Origin: Melioribacteraceae bacterium
GTDB taxonomy: Bacteria > Bacteroidota > Ignavibacteria > Ignavibacteriales > Melioribacteraceae
Assembly: GCA_027036655.1 (NCBI GenBank)
Contig: JALWEC010000306.1
Span: 1 to 9,980, forward strand
Direction: 5' to 3'
Length of the DNA stretch: 9,980 nucleotides
Shown here in pieces: positions 1-6,244 of this stretch (the stretch's first letter is position 1; each line of letters opens with the position of its first letter). The notes under the pieces were generated by a model. It saw only the letters and a program-made list of their open reading frames with translations, was not told where the DNA came from and made no database searches. Both the position numbers and the translations under genes were made by a program.

Positions 1-2060
1 TGGCGTACGCCCCGATAAAGTATTCAAAAGGGGTTTACAAAACCAACGGTGTTTTCGGTGGAATTACAATCGGGCTTCAGCTTCGACATTTTAACGAGCA
101 GGCAAAGTTTATTTCCAAAGATATTGATAGAGTTCTCTCATATTACAAAAATGATATCATTTATTATGTCCTGATTATTTTCGGCGTTGCTGTTCTTCTT
201 TCGTTGTTTGTCTCCCGTAACTTTTCCAAACCTATTGTCGAGCTTACGAAATACTCCCAGGATTTCGCTTCGGGGGATTTGGATAAGTACATCTCGATAG
301 AGAGAAAAGATGAAATCGGGACATTGGCAAGTTCTTTGAACTTTATGGCTTACGAATTATTTCACATGAAAAACGAGTTGGAGATTTCGCTTAAAAGCGA
401 AAAAGAAGCCACAAAGGAAGCAAGGGAATATGCTTCGAGGATTGAGTATCAGCTGCGGATTTTTAAGGGAATTCATGAAGTAAGCAATCTGCTGGGGACA
501 ACTTTTGACATTGATTCGATACTTAAACTTATCTTGAAGCACAGCGTTGAAACAATCGGATTTGACAGAGCGGTTCTTTATCTTGTCAGCGAGGACGGAG
601 AATACCTTGAGTTTAAAGAGATGTACGGATTTTCCGATGAGGAAGCCGAAAAATTGAAAGCGTCTAAGTATCGTATTGAGACTGACGAATGTGTCGAGAC
701 GAATACGGCAAAGAAAGGGGAAATTATCTTTGTGGAAGATTTTGAGAACTTTGAAGGAAAAACTCTTCTTGATAAAAAAATAAGGAAGTCGGGGAAGAGC
801 AACTCCTTTATCTACATTCCTTTGAAAACCAAGGATAATGTCATCGGAATCTTAGGTGCGGACAAATACAAAACAAAGTCGTCAATCATGGAAGAGGAAA
901 TCGATTCTCTTCATATTCTGGCTAACCAAGCGTCAAGAATAATAGAAATTACGAAGCTCTATCAGAAAATTTTGGAACAGCGCAACTTTGTTTCCGATAT
1001 CCTCCGGTTTATGCCGAGCGGCGTAATAACGATAAACAGCGACGGTTATGTTACGAGTATCAATGATTCCGCCGTAAATATGCTTAAGCTTGATAAAGAC
1101 GCGACTCTGCTTAAGAAGAACGAAGTTGTTTTCGGGAAGTACTCCGACTTGCGGAATGAAATATTAAAGGCAATTGACTCGCAGGGATTTTATTCCAACA
1201 AGGATGTGGAAACGACAATAAACGGGGAGAAAAAATACTTTTCAATCTATGTTTCGCCCATTGAAAAAAAGGATGAAGCGGAAAACGAACTTCTTATAAT
1301 TCTTGAAGACCAGACGGAGCGGAAATTGATAGACGAAGAAGTTAAGGAGATAGAGAAGCTGGCGTTCCTCGGACGTTTTGCCGCAGGAATCGCACATGAA
1401 ATAAGAAATCCTTTAACGGGAATCAGTCTGTTCCTCGATGATTTGCACGACACTATTGCTTTTGATCAAACCAACGGAAAAGTAATCGAGTTAGCTTTGA
1501 ACGAAGTAGAGCGCCTTGAGAAATTAGTCAACGAAATTCTTGATTACGCATCGCCTTCCAAAGGGGAATTGGAGGAGGTCGATATAAATCAAGTGATTGA
1601 AGCGGCGCTGACGTTTACAAAAAGTTTCTTGAAGAAAAAGAATATTTCGCTTGAAAAAAACTTACAGCCCGGTATTCCCAAGACAAAAGTTATGAAAGAT
1701 AAAATTGTGCAGGCGGTTCTGAACATAATTATCAACGGCGTTGACGAATTGGAAGAAAACGGCAAGATATTTGTATCGACCGAATATCTGCCGGATGATC
1801 CTTTGCTTTATAACTATTATTTATCGAGAGGTAAAAGAACCGGTCCGGGAATTGTAATTAAAATCTGCGATAATGGAAAGGGAATTAACGAGGAAATCAT
1901 CGATAGGATATTTGACCCGTTTTTTACTACGAAAGATAAAGGCACGGGGCTCGGACTTTCGATTACACATTCTATCATAACCGAACACAACGGGAAAATT
2001 TTTGTAAATAACGGTAATGGTTTCGGCGCTTGTTTTTCAATTCATTTGCCCTTAAATTAA
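1..2060 (+). CDS. Sensor histidine kinase (TM-HAMP-GAF-PAS-HisKA-HATPase), 5' truncated
   Basis: This is a membrane two-component sensor kinase whose N-terminus lies outside the window. The frame is open from base 3 and gives 685 visible residues; the in-frame TTG at 204 falls inside the membrane helix and is not the start. Residues 1-49 look like the end of an extracytoplasmic Cache-type ligand domain (an API... then GGITIG pattern), followed by one membrane helix at about 52-70. HAMP (about 72-119) and a short charged coiled coil lead into GAF (about 155-320) and PAS (about 325-440). HisKA has the phospho-acceptor H465 in the motif AHEIRNPLTG (His codon 1395-1397). The ATPase domain shows the N-box around N574/N578, the G1 box DNGKG at about 623-627, an F-box DPFFTT and the G2 box GTGLGL at about 647-652. 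All catalytic motifs look intact. It lies directly upstream of an NtrC-type regulator, its probable partner. The ligand cannot be read from the sequence. The family call is very secure. Confidence 0.95.
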   Translation, partial: AYAPIKYSKGVYKTNGVFGGITIGLQLRHFNEQAKFISKDIDRVLSYYKNDIIYYVLIIFGVAVLLSLFVSRNFSKPIVELTKYSQDFASGDLDKYISIERKDEIGTLASSLNFMAYELFHMKNELEISLKSEKEATKEAREYASRIEYQLRIFKGIHEVSNLLGTTFDIDSILKLILKHSVETIGFDRAVLYLVSEDGEYLEFKEMYGFSDEEAEKLKASKYRIETDECVETNTAKKGEIIFVEDFENFEGKTLLDKKIRKSGKSNSFIYIPLKTKDNVIGILGADKYKTKSSIMEEEIDSLHILANQASRIIEITKLYQKILEQRNFVSDILRFMPSGVITINSDGYVTSINDSAVNMLKLDKDATLLKKNEVVFGKYSDLRNEILKAIDSQGFYSNKDVETTINGEKKYFSIYVSPIEKKDEAENELLIILEDQTERKLIDEEVKEIEKLAFLGRFAAGIAHEIRNPLTGISLFLDDLHDTIAFDQTNGKVIELALNEVERLEKLVNEILDYASPSKGELEEVDINQVIEAALTFTKSFLKKKNISLEKNLQPGIPKTKVMKDKIVQAVLNIIINGVDELEENGKIFVSTEYLPDDPLLYNYYLSRGKRTGPGIVIKICDNGKGINEEIIDRIFDPFFTTKDKGTGLGLSITHSIITEHNGKIFVNNGNGFGACFSIHLPLN

Positions 2061-2096
2061 AAGTTAAATTTTTTTCTTTATTTTTCGTTTTTCACA

Positions 2097-2103
2097 AAAG
2101 GAG
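2097..2103 (+). promoter_or_regulatory. Shine-Dalgarno AAAGGAG for a putative leader ORF
   Basis: AAAGGAG lies 9 nt upstream of a TTG codon at 2113 in the kinase-regulator gap. It is much too far (74 nt) from the ATG of the response regulator at 2178 to serve that gene directly. The regulator itself has only a weak AGGA-like match near 2168-2171. This mismatch is the reason for proposing the leader ORF. Confidence 0.45.
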
Positions 2104-2112
2104 TTACAATAT

Positions 2113-2178
2113 TTGAACGATACTTTTCATACTGATTTTCACCAATCAATTCTATTATTTCTATTGCAGGACGTTTAA
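2113..2178 (+). CDS. Putative 21-codon leader ORF coupled to the response regulator
   Basis: The frame opens with TTG and encodes 21 residues, starting MNDTFHTDFH and ending in a leucine-rich stretch followed by QDV. Its TAA stop (2176-2178) shares one base with the ATG of the response regulator (2178-2180), forming TAATG, a classic arrangement for termination-reinitiation coupling. The ribosome binding site AAAGGAG is well placed. No known leader-peptide family is recognised, and the residues do not show an obvious run of one regulatory amino acid, though leucine and phenylalanine are frequent (5 Leu including adjacent pairs, 3 Phe). It may instead be chance reading in AT-rich spacer DNA. 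The peptide itself need not have a function, since translating it could simply deliver ribosomes to the regulator start. Confidence 0.35.
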   Translation: MNDTFHTDFHQSILLFLLQDV

Positions 2179-3584
2179 TGGACGGCGAAAAAAAAATAGT
2201 TGTAATTGACGATGAAGCTTTTATCAGATTAAATCTGGAAAGAATTTTTCAAGAAGGGCAGTACTCGGTAACAACTTTTGAGAACGGTAATTCCGCCATT
2301 GAGTATCTGAAGAACAACGAAGCCAATTTGGCTTTTCTCGATTTAAATCTTCCCGACAGAAACGGTATTGAAATTCTCAAAGATATTAAAAAAATTCAGC
2401 CCGATTTATTGGTAATAATAATTACAGGATTTGCTTCGGTTGAATCCGCAGTTAACGCGCTGAAACTCGGCGCTTATGATTACATTAAAAAGCCGTTTAA
2501 AGCCGATGCAATTAAACTGATAACCAAACTTGCTTTGGAAAGGCAGCTACTTTCCCGCAGAGTGCAGGAGCTTTCAAAATCGCGGGAAGAAGAAAAACAA
2601 TCCTTTGAAGAACTTCTCGGAAGCAGCGCGAGCTTAAAACGTTTGCGAGAGCAGATTGAACAATTTGCCAAGTACGACGAGGAAACTGTTTTGATAACGG
2701 GCGAAAGCGGCGTCGGGAAAGAACTTGTATCGCGAGCAATTCATCAGAAAAGTCCGAGAAGTCGCTATCCTTTTATCGAGATAAACTGCGCTTCTATCCC
2801 CGAAAATTTATTGGAAAGCGAACTTTTCGGATTTGAGAAGGGGGCGTTTACCGATGCCAAAACAAAAAAAATCGGTCTTTTTGAAAAAGCCGATAAAGGC
2901 ACCATTTTTCTTGATGAAATCGGAGAAATGAGCATCGGGCTGCAGGCAAAGTTATTGAGATTATTGGAAAATAAACAAATAAGGCGTCTCGGTTCAACGG
3001 AGAATATTAACGTTGACGTTCGGATTATTGCCGCAACAAATAAAGATTTGAATAAGGCAATCGAGGAAAAGGAATTCCGGAGCGATTTGTATTACAGATT
3101 AAACGTTTTAAGAATTCACGTACCTTCGCTTCGGGAAAGAAAGGATGATATTATTATTCTTGCAAACTACTTTCTGGAAAAAAACAATCTTCGTTTCGGC
3201 AAAAGCATCCGCGGATTTACCAAAGACGCCGAAGAACTTTTGGTTAATTACGACTGGCCCGGAAATGTTCGCGAGTTGAAAAATGCCATAGACAGAATTT
3301 CCATAATGACTCACGACGAAATGGTAGGAAAGGAAGAACTTCCGGATGAAATAAAAAATAATTTTCGGCGATTGAAGGAGAACAGGTTAGCCGAAGTTAT
3401 TTTTAGCAGTTACGCGGGAAGATCTTTGGAAGAAATTATAGGTGAAGTTGAATCGCAAATAATCATAAACGCTCTTAAAACAAGTAATAATAACGTAAGC
3501 AAAGCCGCAAGGCTTTTGAATATTAAAAGAGAAACATTAAGATATAAATTGTCGAAATACGGACTTCTCGCCGGTGAAATTTGA
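2178..3584 (+). CDS. Sigma-54-dependent NtrC-family response regulator
   Basis: This 468-residue activator has the full three-domain NtrC architecture. The receiver (about 6-118) has the acidic pair D11/D12, phospho-acceptor D55, T83 and K105 before P106. A helical linker rich in Glu, Lys and Arg (about 118-145) follows. The AAA+ domain (about 147-375) shows Walker A GESGVGKE (175-182), the sigma-54 contact loop GAFTDA (222-227, a variant of GAFTGA), Walker B TIFLDE (242-247), sensor I AATN (285-288), arginine-finger region FRSDLYYRLN (300-309) and sensor II WPGNVREL (360-367). A Fis-type helix-turn-helix spans about 426-464. The start ATG was chosen because it gives a receiver domain of normal length; its own Shine-Dalgarno is weak and it overlaps the stop of a putative leader ORF. 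The upstream kinase is its probable partner, and the sigma-54 promoter 120 bp downstream of its stop is its probable target. No more specific symbol (atoC, zraR, ntrC) is justified. Confidence 0.96.
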   Translation: MDGEKKIVVIDDEAFIRLNLERIFQEGQYSVTTFENGNSAIEYLKNNEANLAFLDLNLPDRNGIEILKDIKKIQPDLLVIIITGFASVESAVNALKLGAYDYIKKPFKADAIKLITKLALERQLLSRRVQELSKSREEEKQSFEELLGSSASLKRLREQIEQFAKYDEETVLITGESGVGKELVSRAIHQKSPRSRYPFIEINCASIPENLLESELFGFEKGAFTDAKTKKIGLFEKADKGTIFLDEIGEMSIGLQAKLLRLLENKQIRRLGSTENINVDVRIIAATNKDLNKAIEEKEFRSDLYYRLNVLRIHVPSLRERKDDIIILANYFLEKNNLRFGKSIRGFTKDAEELLVNYDWPGNVRELKNAIDRISIMTHDEMVGKEELPDEIKNNFRRLKENRLAEVIFSSYAGRSLEEIIGEVESQIIINALKTSNNNVSKAARLLNIKRETLRYKLSKYGLLAGEI

Positions 3585-3606
3585 CCACTTTCGGAAAATT
3601 TTCACC
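3573..3606. promoter_or_regulatory. Twin dyads, candidate enhancer (UAS) for the NtrC-family regulator
   Basis: Two imperfect 14-bp dyads are visible: GGTGAAATTTGACC (3573-3586) and GGAAAATTTTCACC (3593-3606). Read on the opposite strand, the second is GGTGAAAATTTTCC and matches the first at 11 of 14 positions, including GGTGAAA. Their centres are exactly 20 bp apart, about two helical turns, and lie about 152 and 132 bp upstream of the start predicted from the sigma-54 promoter. Paired dyads at such a distance are typical of NtrC-family enhancers. The first site spans the regulator's stop codon. The outer arms CGGTGAAA (3572-3579) and TTTCACCG (3600-3607) can also pair as an 8-bp stem with a 20-nt loop followed by ATTTTG, so a weak terminator for the regulator gene is the main alternative. 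Confidence 0.5.
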
Positions 3607-3643
3607 GATTTTGATGTCCTTAAATAAGTTGCTTTGTCTTGAT

Positions 3644-3669
3644 AAAAAAAAATAGCTTTTTTTAAGCTA
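3644..3669. repeat. A9/T7 tracts with a 6-bp inverted repeat
   Basis: An A9 run (3644-3652) is followed by TAGCTT (3653-3658), five T (3659-3663) and AAGCTA (3664-3669), a perfect 6-bp inverted repeat. On the plus strand there is no U tract after the hairpin, so it is not a good plus-strand terminator. On the minus strand the hairpin would be followed by nine U, which is terminator-like, but no minus-strand gene is present. Lying between the twin dyads and the sigma-54 promoter, the homopolymer tracts may act as intrinsically bent or flexible DNA that helps enhancer looping. That role is inferred. Confidence 0.4.
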
Positions 3670-3704
3670 AATAAAAAGAAAATCGGAGAGACATATTTAG
3701 GAGC

Positions 3705-3721
3705 TTGGCATACTTATTGTA
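3705..3721 (+). promoter_or_regulatory. Sigma-54 -24/-12 promoter for the porin (and liv) transcript
   Basis: TTGGCATACTTATTGTA aligns without gaps to the sigma-54 consensus TTGGCACG-N4-TTGCW. The -24 GG (3707-3708) and the -12 G (3719) have canonical spacing. Only the -12 C is T, while the two bases after TTGGCA keep pyrimidine and purine. The start of transcription should fall near 3731-3733, leaving a 5' leader of about 64 nt before the porin ATG. It lies just downstream of a gene for a sigma-54 activator, which strengthens the call. Confidence 0.75.
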
Positions 3722-3726
3722 AGTAT
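3710..3726. promoter_or_regulatory. Perfect 7-3-7 palindrome over the -12 element
   Basis: ATACTTA (3710-3716), TTG, TAAGTAT (3720-3726) is a perfect inverted repeat sharing the TTG of the -12 element. A dimeric protein bound here would occlude sigma-54 polymerase, so it may be an operator. It could also be a chance result of AT-rich sequence; nothing in the window encodes an obvious dedicated repressor. Confidence 0.4.
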
Positions 3727-3784
3727 TGATTGGGTTTAGGAGTATGTGTTCTCTATTTATTAATTACTAATCAAAAAACTCTAT

Positions 3785-3791
3785 AAGGAGG
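3785..3791 (+). promoter_or_regulatory. Strong ribosome binding site AAGGAGG of the porin gene
   Basis: AAGGAGG sits 4 nt upstream of the ATG at 3796 and decides the start. The same close spacing recurs at the receptor gene 4908, where AGGAGG is at 4898-4903. These are the two strongest Shine-Dalgarno matches of the operon, in keeping with high output of an outer-membrane protein and a binding lipoprotein. Confidence 0.7.
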
Positions 3792-3795
3792 ATTT

Positions 3796-4842
3796 ATGAA
3801 AAAATTATTTTCGATCATGACAGCTCTTCTCGTGATAGGCTTTTGGGCAAACACCAGTGCACAAGTTAAAATTTCCGGTGATTTGCAAGTACGCCCGCGT
3901 TACGACATGAAAGATTACGGAGATTACGGCGGCAAGAAAAATGACATGTATTACATGTTACGCGCAAGAATTAATGTCAATGCTAACATTGGCGACGGCT
4001 GGTACGGAAAAATTCAGTTGGGTCACTTCAACTATGCCGGTTATACTTTTACAAACGGCCTTGAAATGACAAAACAATTTTTACCGAATCCGACAGTTAA
4101 CTTTAATCTTGCCTGCTTTGGCTACAAGGGAGAGAATTTCGGTATTGGCGGCGGTATTTATCCTATTAACGGAATTGCCGACCCGATGTTAGACATCCAT
4201 TATTATCCCAATAAGATGGTAGATATACCGTTCGCTATTTATAATTTAAACAATGTCGTTGGTTTTCAGGGCTGGGTTAATTTAGGCCCCGGAAAATTAC
4301 ATGCTTCGGCATCACTAATTGGAAACGGTTGGTACGAAGAAGATGCAGCGGGAAAAGTTGTTAATGATACTCACGATTCGTACGTTCTTGGTTTTGATTA
4401 TGCAATGAAAGTTGCAGGATTCAAAATTCAGCCGGTATTTTACTACTCAATGGAAAACGACTCTGTTTCAGCTCCTGTAACTTACGGCGTTAATTTTGCT
4501 ACACCTAAGTTTGCAGGATTCGGATTTGGCGTTTCCGCCGGTATGACCTCAAATAATGCAGCCGGAACTCTTGAATATAGTGGAATGTTGTTACGTTTCA
4601 AAGTTACCGGTAAAGTTGGACCCGGTACTGTTATTGCTTGGTATGATTATGCAAAAAGAACTGATAAATATTCTTCCGGTGATGTAGATGAAAATTACGG
4701 ATATATCTGGGCAGCATATAAATATAACTTAACAAAGAAAGTATTGGTTATGCCGAGAGTTAGAATTCTTTCCGATAAAATTGACAATGCTAAAGATTTC
4801 AGTAGAACAAAGGCTGAAATTTTATTCATAGCTAAATTCTAA
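3796..4842 (+). CDS. Outer-membrane beta-barrel porin-like protein
   Basis: This 348-residue protein begins with a Sec signal peptide: MKK, a hydrophobic core at about 4-18, and probable cleavage after A22 (TSA|QV). The mature part consists of alternating polar and aromatic/hydrophobic strands rich in Gly, Tyr, Phe and Asn, such as YYMLRARINVNANIG and YGKIQLGHFNYAGYTF. It ends in phenylalanine (FIAKF), as expected of the C-terminal sorting signal of an outer-membrane barrel. No conserved enzymatic motif is seen. It is the first gene after the sigma-54 promoter and precedes a complete ABC importer, so it probably lets the same solute cross the outer membrane; that link is inferred from position. 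A terminator follows its stop, so it may be expressed more strongly than the transporter. I cannot assign it to a named porin family. A non-channel role for the barrel is possible. Confidence 0.8.
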   Translation: MKKLFSIMTALLVIGFWANTSAQVKISGDLQVRPRYDMKDYGDYGGKKNDMYYMLRARINVNANIGDGWYGKIQLGHFNYAGYTFTNGLEMTKQFLPNPTVNFNLACFGYKGENFGIGGGIYPINGIADPMLDIHYYPNKMVDIPFAIYNLNNVVGFQGWVNLGPGKLHASASLIGNGWYEEDAAGKVVNDTHDSYVLGFDYAMKVAGFKIQPVFYYSMENDSVSAPVTYGVNFATPKFAGFGFGVSAGMTSNNAAGTLEYSGMLLRFKVTGKVGPGTVIAWYDYAKRTDKYSSGDVDENYGYIWAAYKYNLTKKVLVMPRVRILSDKIDNAKDFSRTKAEILFIAKF

Positions 4843-4854
4843 TTAATTTATTAA

Positions 4855-4882
4855 GGGGAGGTTTTAACCTCCCTAATTTTTT
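4855..4882 (+). terminator. Intrinsic terminator (probably leaky) between porin and livK
   Basis: GGGAGG (4856-4861) pairs with CCTCCC (4868-4873) across TTTTAA, with an outer G-U pair possible, then TAA and six T (4877-4882). This is a convincing Rho-independent terminator. Only 25 nt separate the T run from the next ATG, leaving no space for a full promoter after it. The liv genes must therefore depend either on read-through or on a promoter hidden in the porin 3' end. Confidence 0.75.
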
Positions 4883-4907
4883 CATCAACCAAATTCTAGG
4901 AGGTACG

Positions 4908-6143
4908 ATGAAATTTGGAAAATTATTAATTGCTTTACTCAGTGTCTCTTTCCTATTCAGTTTTAACGGCTGCAGTAAGAAAGAAACGGGACCTATCAAA
5001 ATAGGCGTTATTCTTCCTCTTACGGGAAGCAAAGCTAAGTTTGGAACAATGGAGAAAAATGCTTACGAATTGGCAAAAGCCGAAATTAACGCTAAAGGCG
5101 GTATTAACGGAAGAAAAATTGATTTTGCTTATGAAGACGATACCGGCAAACCGGATGTAGGTCGCGCAGCGGCGGAAAAATTGATAAATGTTGATAAAGT
5201 TCCTATGTTAGCCGGCGGTTATTCATCTTCGGTTACTTTTGCAGCTGCGGCGGTAGCTCAGCAATACAGAACGCCGTTTTTAGTTAACACCGGTTCGGTA
5301 GATAAAATTACACAGCCTGCGGCATTTAACTTAACGACTAAGGACGGAGATAAATTCTATATTTATCGTATGAATCCTCCTGTTTCGGAATATGCTTCAG
5401 GATTGGAAACAATGTTGTCGCAGGTTATTAAACCTAAAACCGTTTTCTTAATTCATGAAAATACAACATTCGGAACAAAGGGAGCAAAATCTTTCGCCAA
5501 AACCGCTGCTAAATTAGGTATTAAAGTTCTCGGTACCGAAGCATATTCTAGCGGTACTGTTGATTTCAAACCTATTCTTCTTAATGCAAAGAAAGTTAAA
5601 CCTGATATGGTTTATATGATTTCTTACGTTATGGACGCTGCAATGTTAATGAAACAGGCACGCGAATTAAACTTCCAGCCTAAACTTTATGTCGGCGCGG
5701 GAGCCGGATTCACAATGCCCGCTTTCAAAGAAAATGCAGGCAAAGCTTCGGAAGGCGTTTTCTCAGCTACATTATGGCACCAAACGCTTCCTATTCCCGG
5801 AGCCAAAGCTTTCTATGATAACTATATTAAAAAGTACGGTGGCGACGGTCCTGATTATCACGGCGCCGAAGCTTACTCAGCTGCTTACGTAGTGGCAAAT
5901 GTTCTGAAACGCTGCAACGGTAATTATTCCAAAGAAAACATTAAAAAAGCTTTGGATAAAACCGATATGATGACAGCTTTCGGACCTGTTAAATTTACTT
6001 CCTACGGTGAAAAAATTCATCAGAATAAGATGACCACTTACGTTGTTCAGTGGCAAAACGGTGCATTAAAATTAGTATGGCCTAAAAACCTTGCAAATGC
6101 GCCGATTTATTATCCTATTGATTATAAAAAGATTTGGAAATAA
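4908..6143 (+). CDS. livK: LivK/LivJ-type solute-binding lipoprotein of an ABC importer
   Basis: This 411-residue receptor would capture a small solute in the periplasm and deliver it to the LivHM permease. A hydrophobic signal (about 5-19) is followed by C22 in the context SFNGC, a lipobox with an unusual phenylalanine at -3, so the mature protein is probably lipid-anchored. The rest is a type I periplasmic-binding (Leu/Ile/Val-binding family) fold: IKIGVILPLTG (30-40), the GG-IN hinge-like segment KGGINGRKIDFAYEDD (63-78), ligand-loop region GGYSSS (103-108), the conserved TPFLVNTGS (122-130), and second-lobe segments around 180-260. The length is slightly above the family norm. The ATG has AGGAGGT directly upstream. 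It is followed by livH, livM, livG and livF. Families with this fold carry branched-chain or aromatic amino acids, amides, urea and other solutes, so the ligand is not settled. Confidence 0.92.
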   Translation: MKFGKLLIALLSVSFLFSFNGCSKKETGPIKIGVILPLTGSKAKFGTMEKNAYELAKAEINAKGGINGRKIDFAYEDDTGKPDVGRAAAEKLINVDKVPMLAGGYSSSVTFAAAAVAQQYRTPFLVNTGSVDKITQPAAFNLTTKDGDKFYIYRMNPPVSEYASGLETMLSQVIKPKTVFLIHENTTFGTKGAKSFAKTAAKLGIKVLGTEAYSSGTVDFKPILLNAKKVKPDMVYMISYVMDAAMLMKQARELNFQPKLYVGAGAGFTMPAFKENAGKASEGVFSATLWHQTLPIPGAKAFYDNYIKKYGGDGPDYHGAEAYSAAYVVANVLKRCNGNYSKENIKKALDKTDMMTAFGPVKFTSYGEKIHQNKMTTYVVQWQNGALKLVWPKNLANAPIYYPIDYKKIWK

Positions 6144-6162
6144 TCTGATTTAATCGGTTCCG

Positions 6163-6188
6163 GTCTGCCCTGACACATCGGGGCAGAC
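6163..6188 (+). terminator. GC-rich stem-loop between livK and livH (attenuator or mRNA stabiliser)
   Basis: GTCTGCCC (6163-6170) pairs perfectly with GGGCAGAC (6181-6188) around a 10-nt loop. The following bases AATATTTATTCG come before a T7 run at 6201-6207, so the T tract is about 12 nt too far for a standard terminator. Its position after the receptor gene fits 3'-end stabilisation of livK mRNA and partial termination, as in other ABC operons where the binding protein is made in excess. Confidence 0.55.
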
Positions 6189-6244
6189 AATATTTATTCG
6201 TTTTTTTGAGAGTTAACTTCTTATAAAATTCCTTTGGAGAAATT

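Noticed and set aside
204..206. TTG at 204 as the start of the histidine kinase
   Set aside because: The frame is open back to the window edge and codes for a membrane helix and part of a sensor domain; TTG at 204 is inside that helix.
324..340. Second sigma-54-like match, TTGGCAAGTTCTTTGAA
   Set aside because: It lies inside the HAMP-coding part of the kinase with no gene start suitably downstream, and the -12 reads GA. Probably chance.
3696..3742. Exact 8-bp direct repeat TTTAGGAG at 3696-3703 and 3735-3742 flanking the sigma-54 promoter
   Set aside because: One 8-bp repeat in an AT-rich 200-bp region is not far from chance, and it has no further extension. It would matter only if conserved in relatives.
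6201..6230. Possible housekeeping promoter before livH (TTGAGA ... TATAAA)
   Set aside because: The spacing between the two hexamer-like elements is only about 10 bp, too short for a sigma-70-type promoter.
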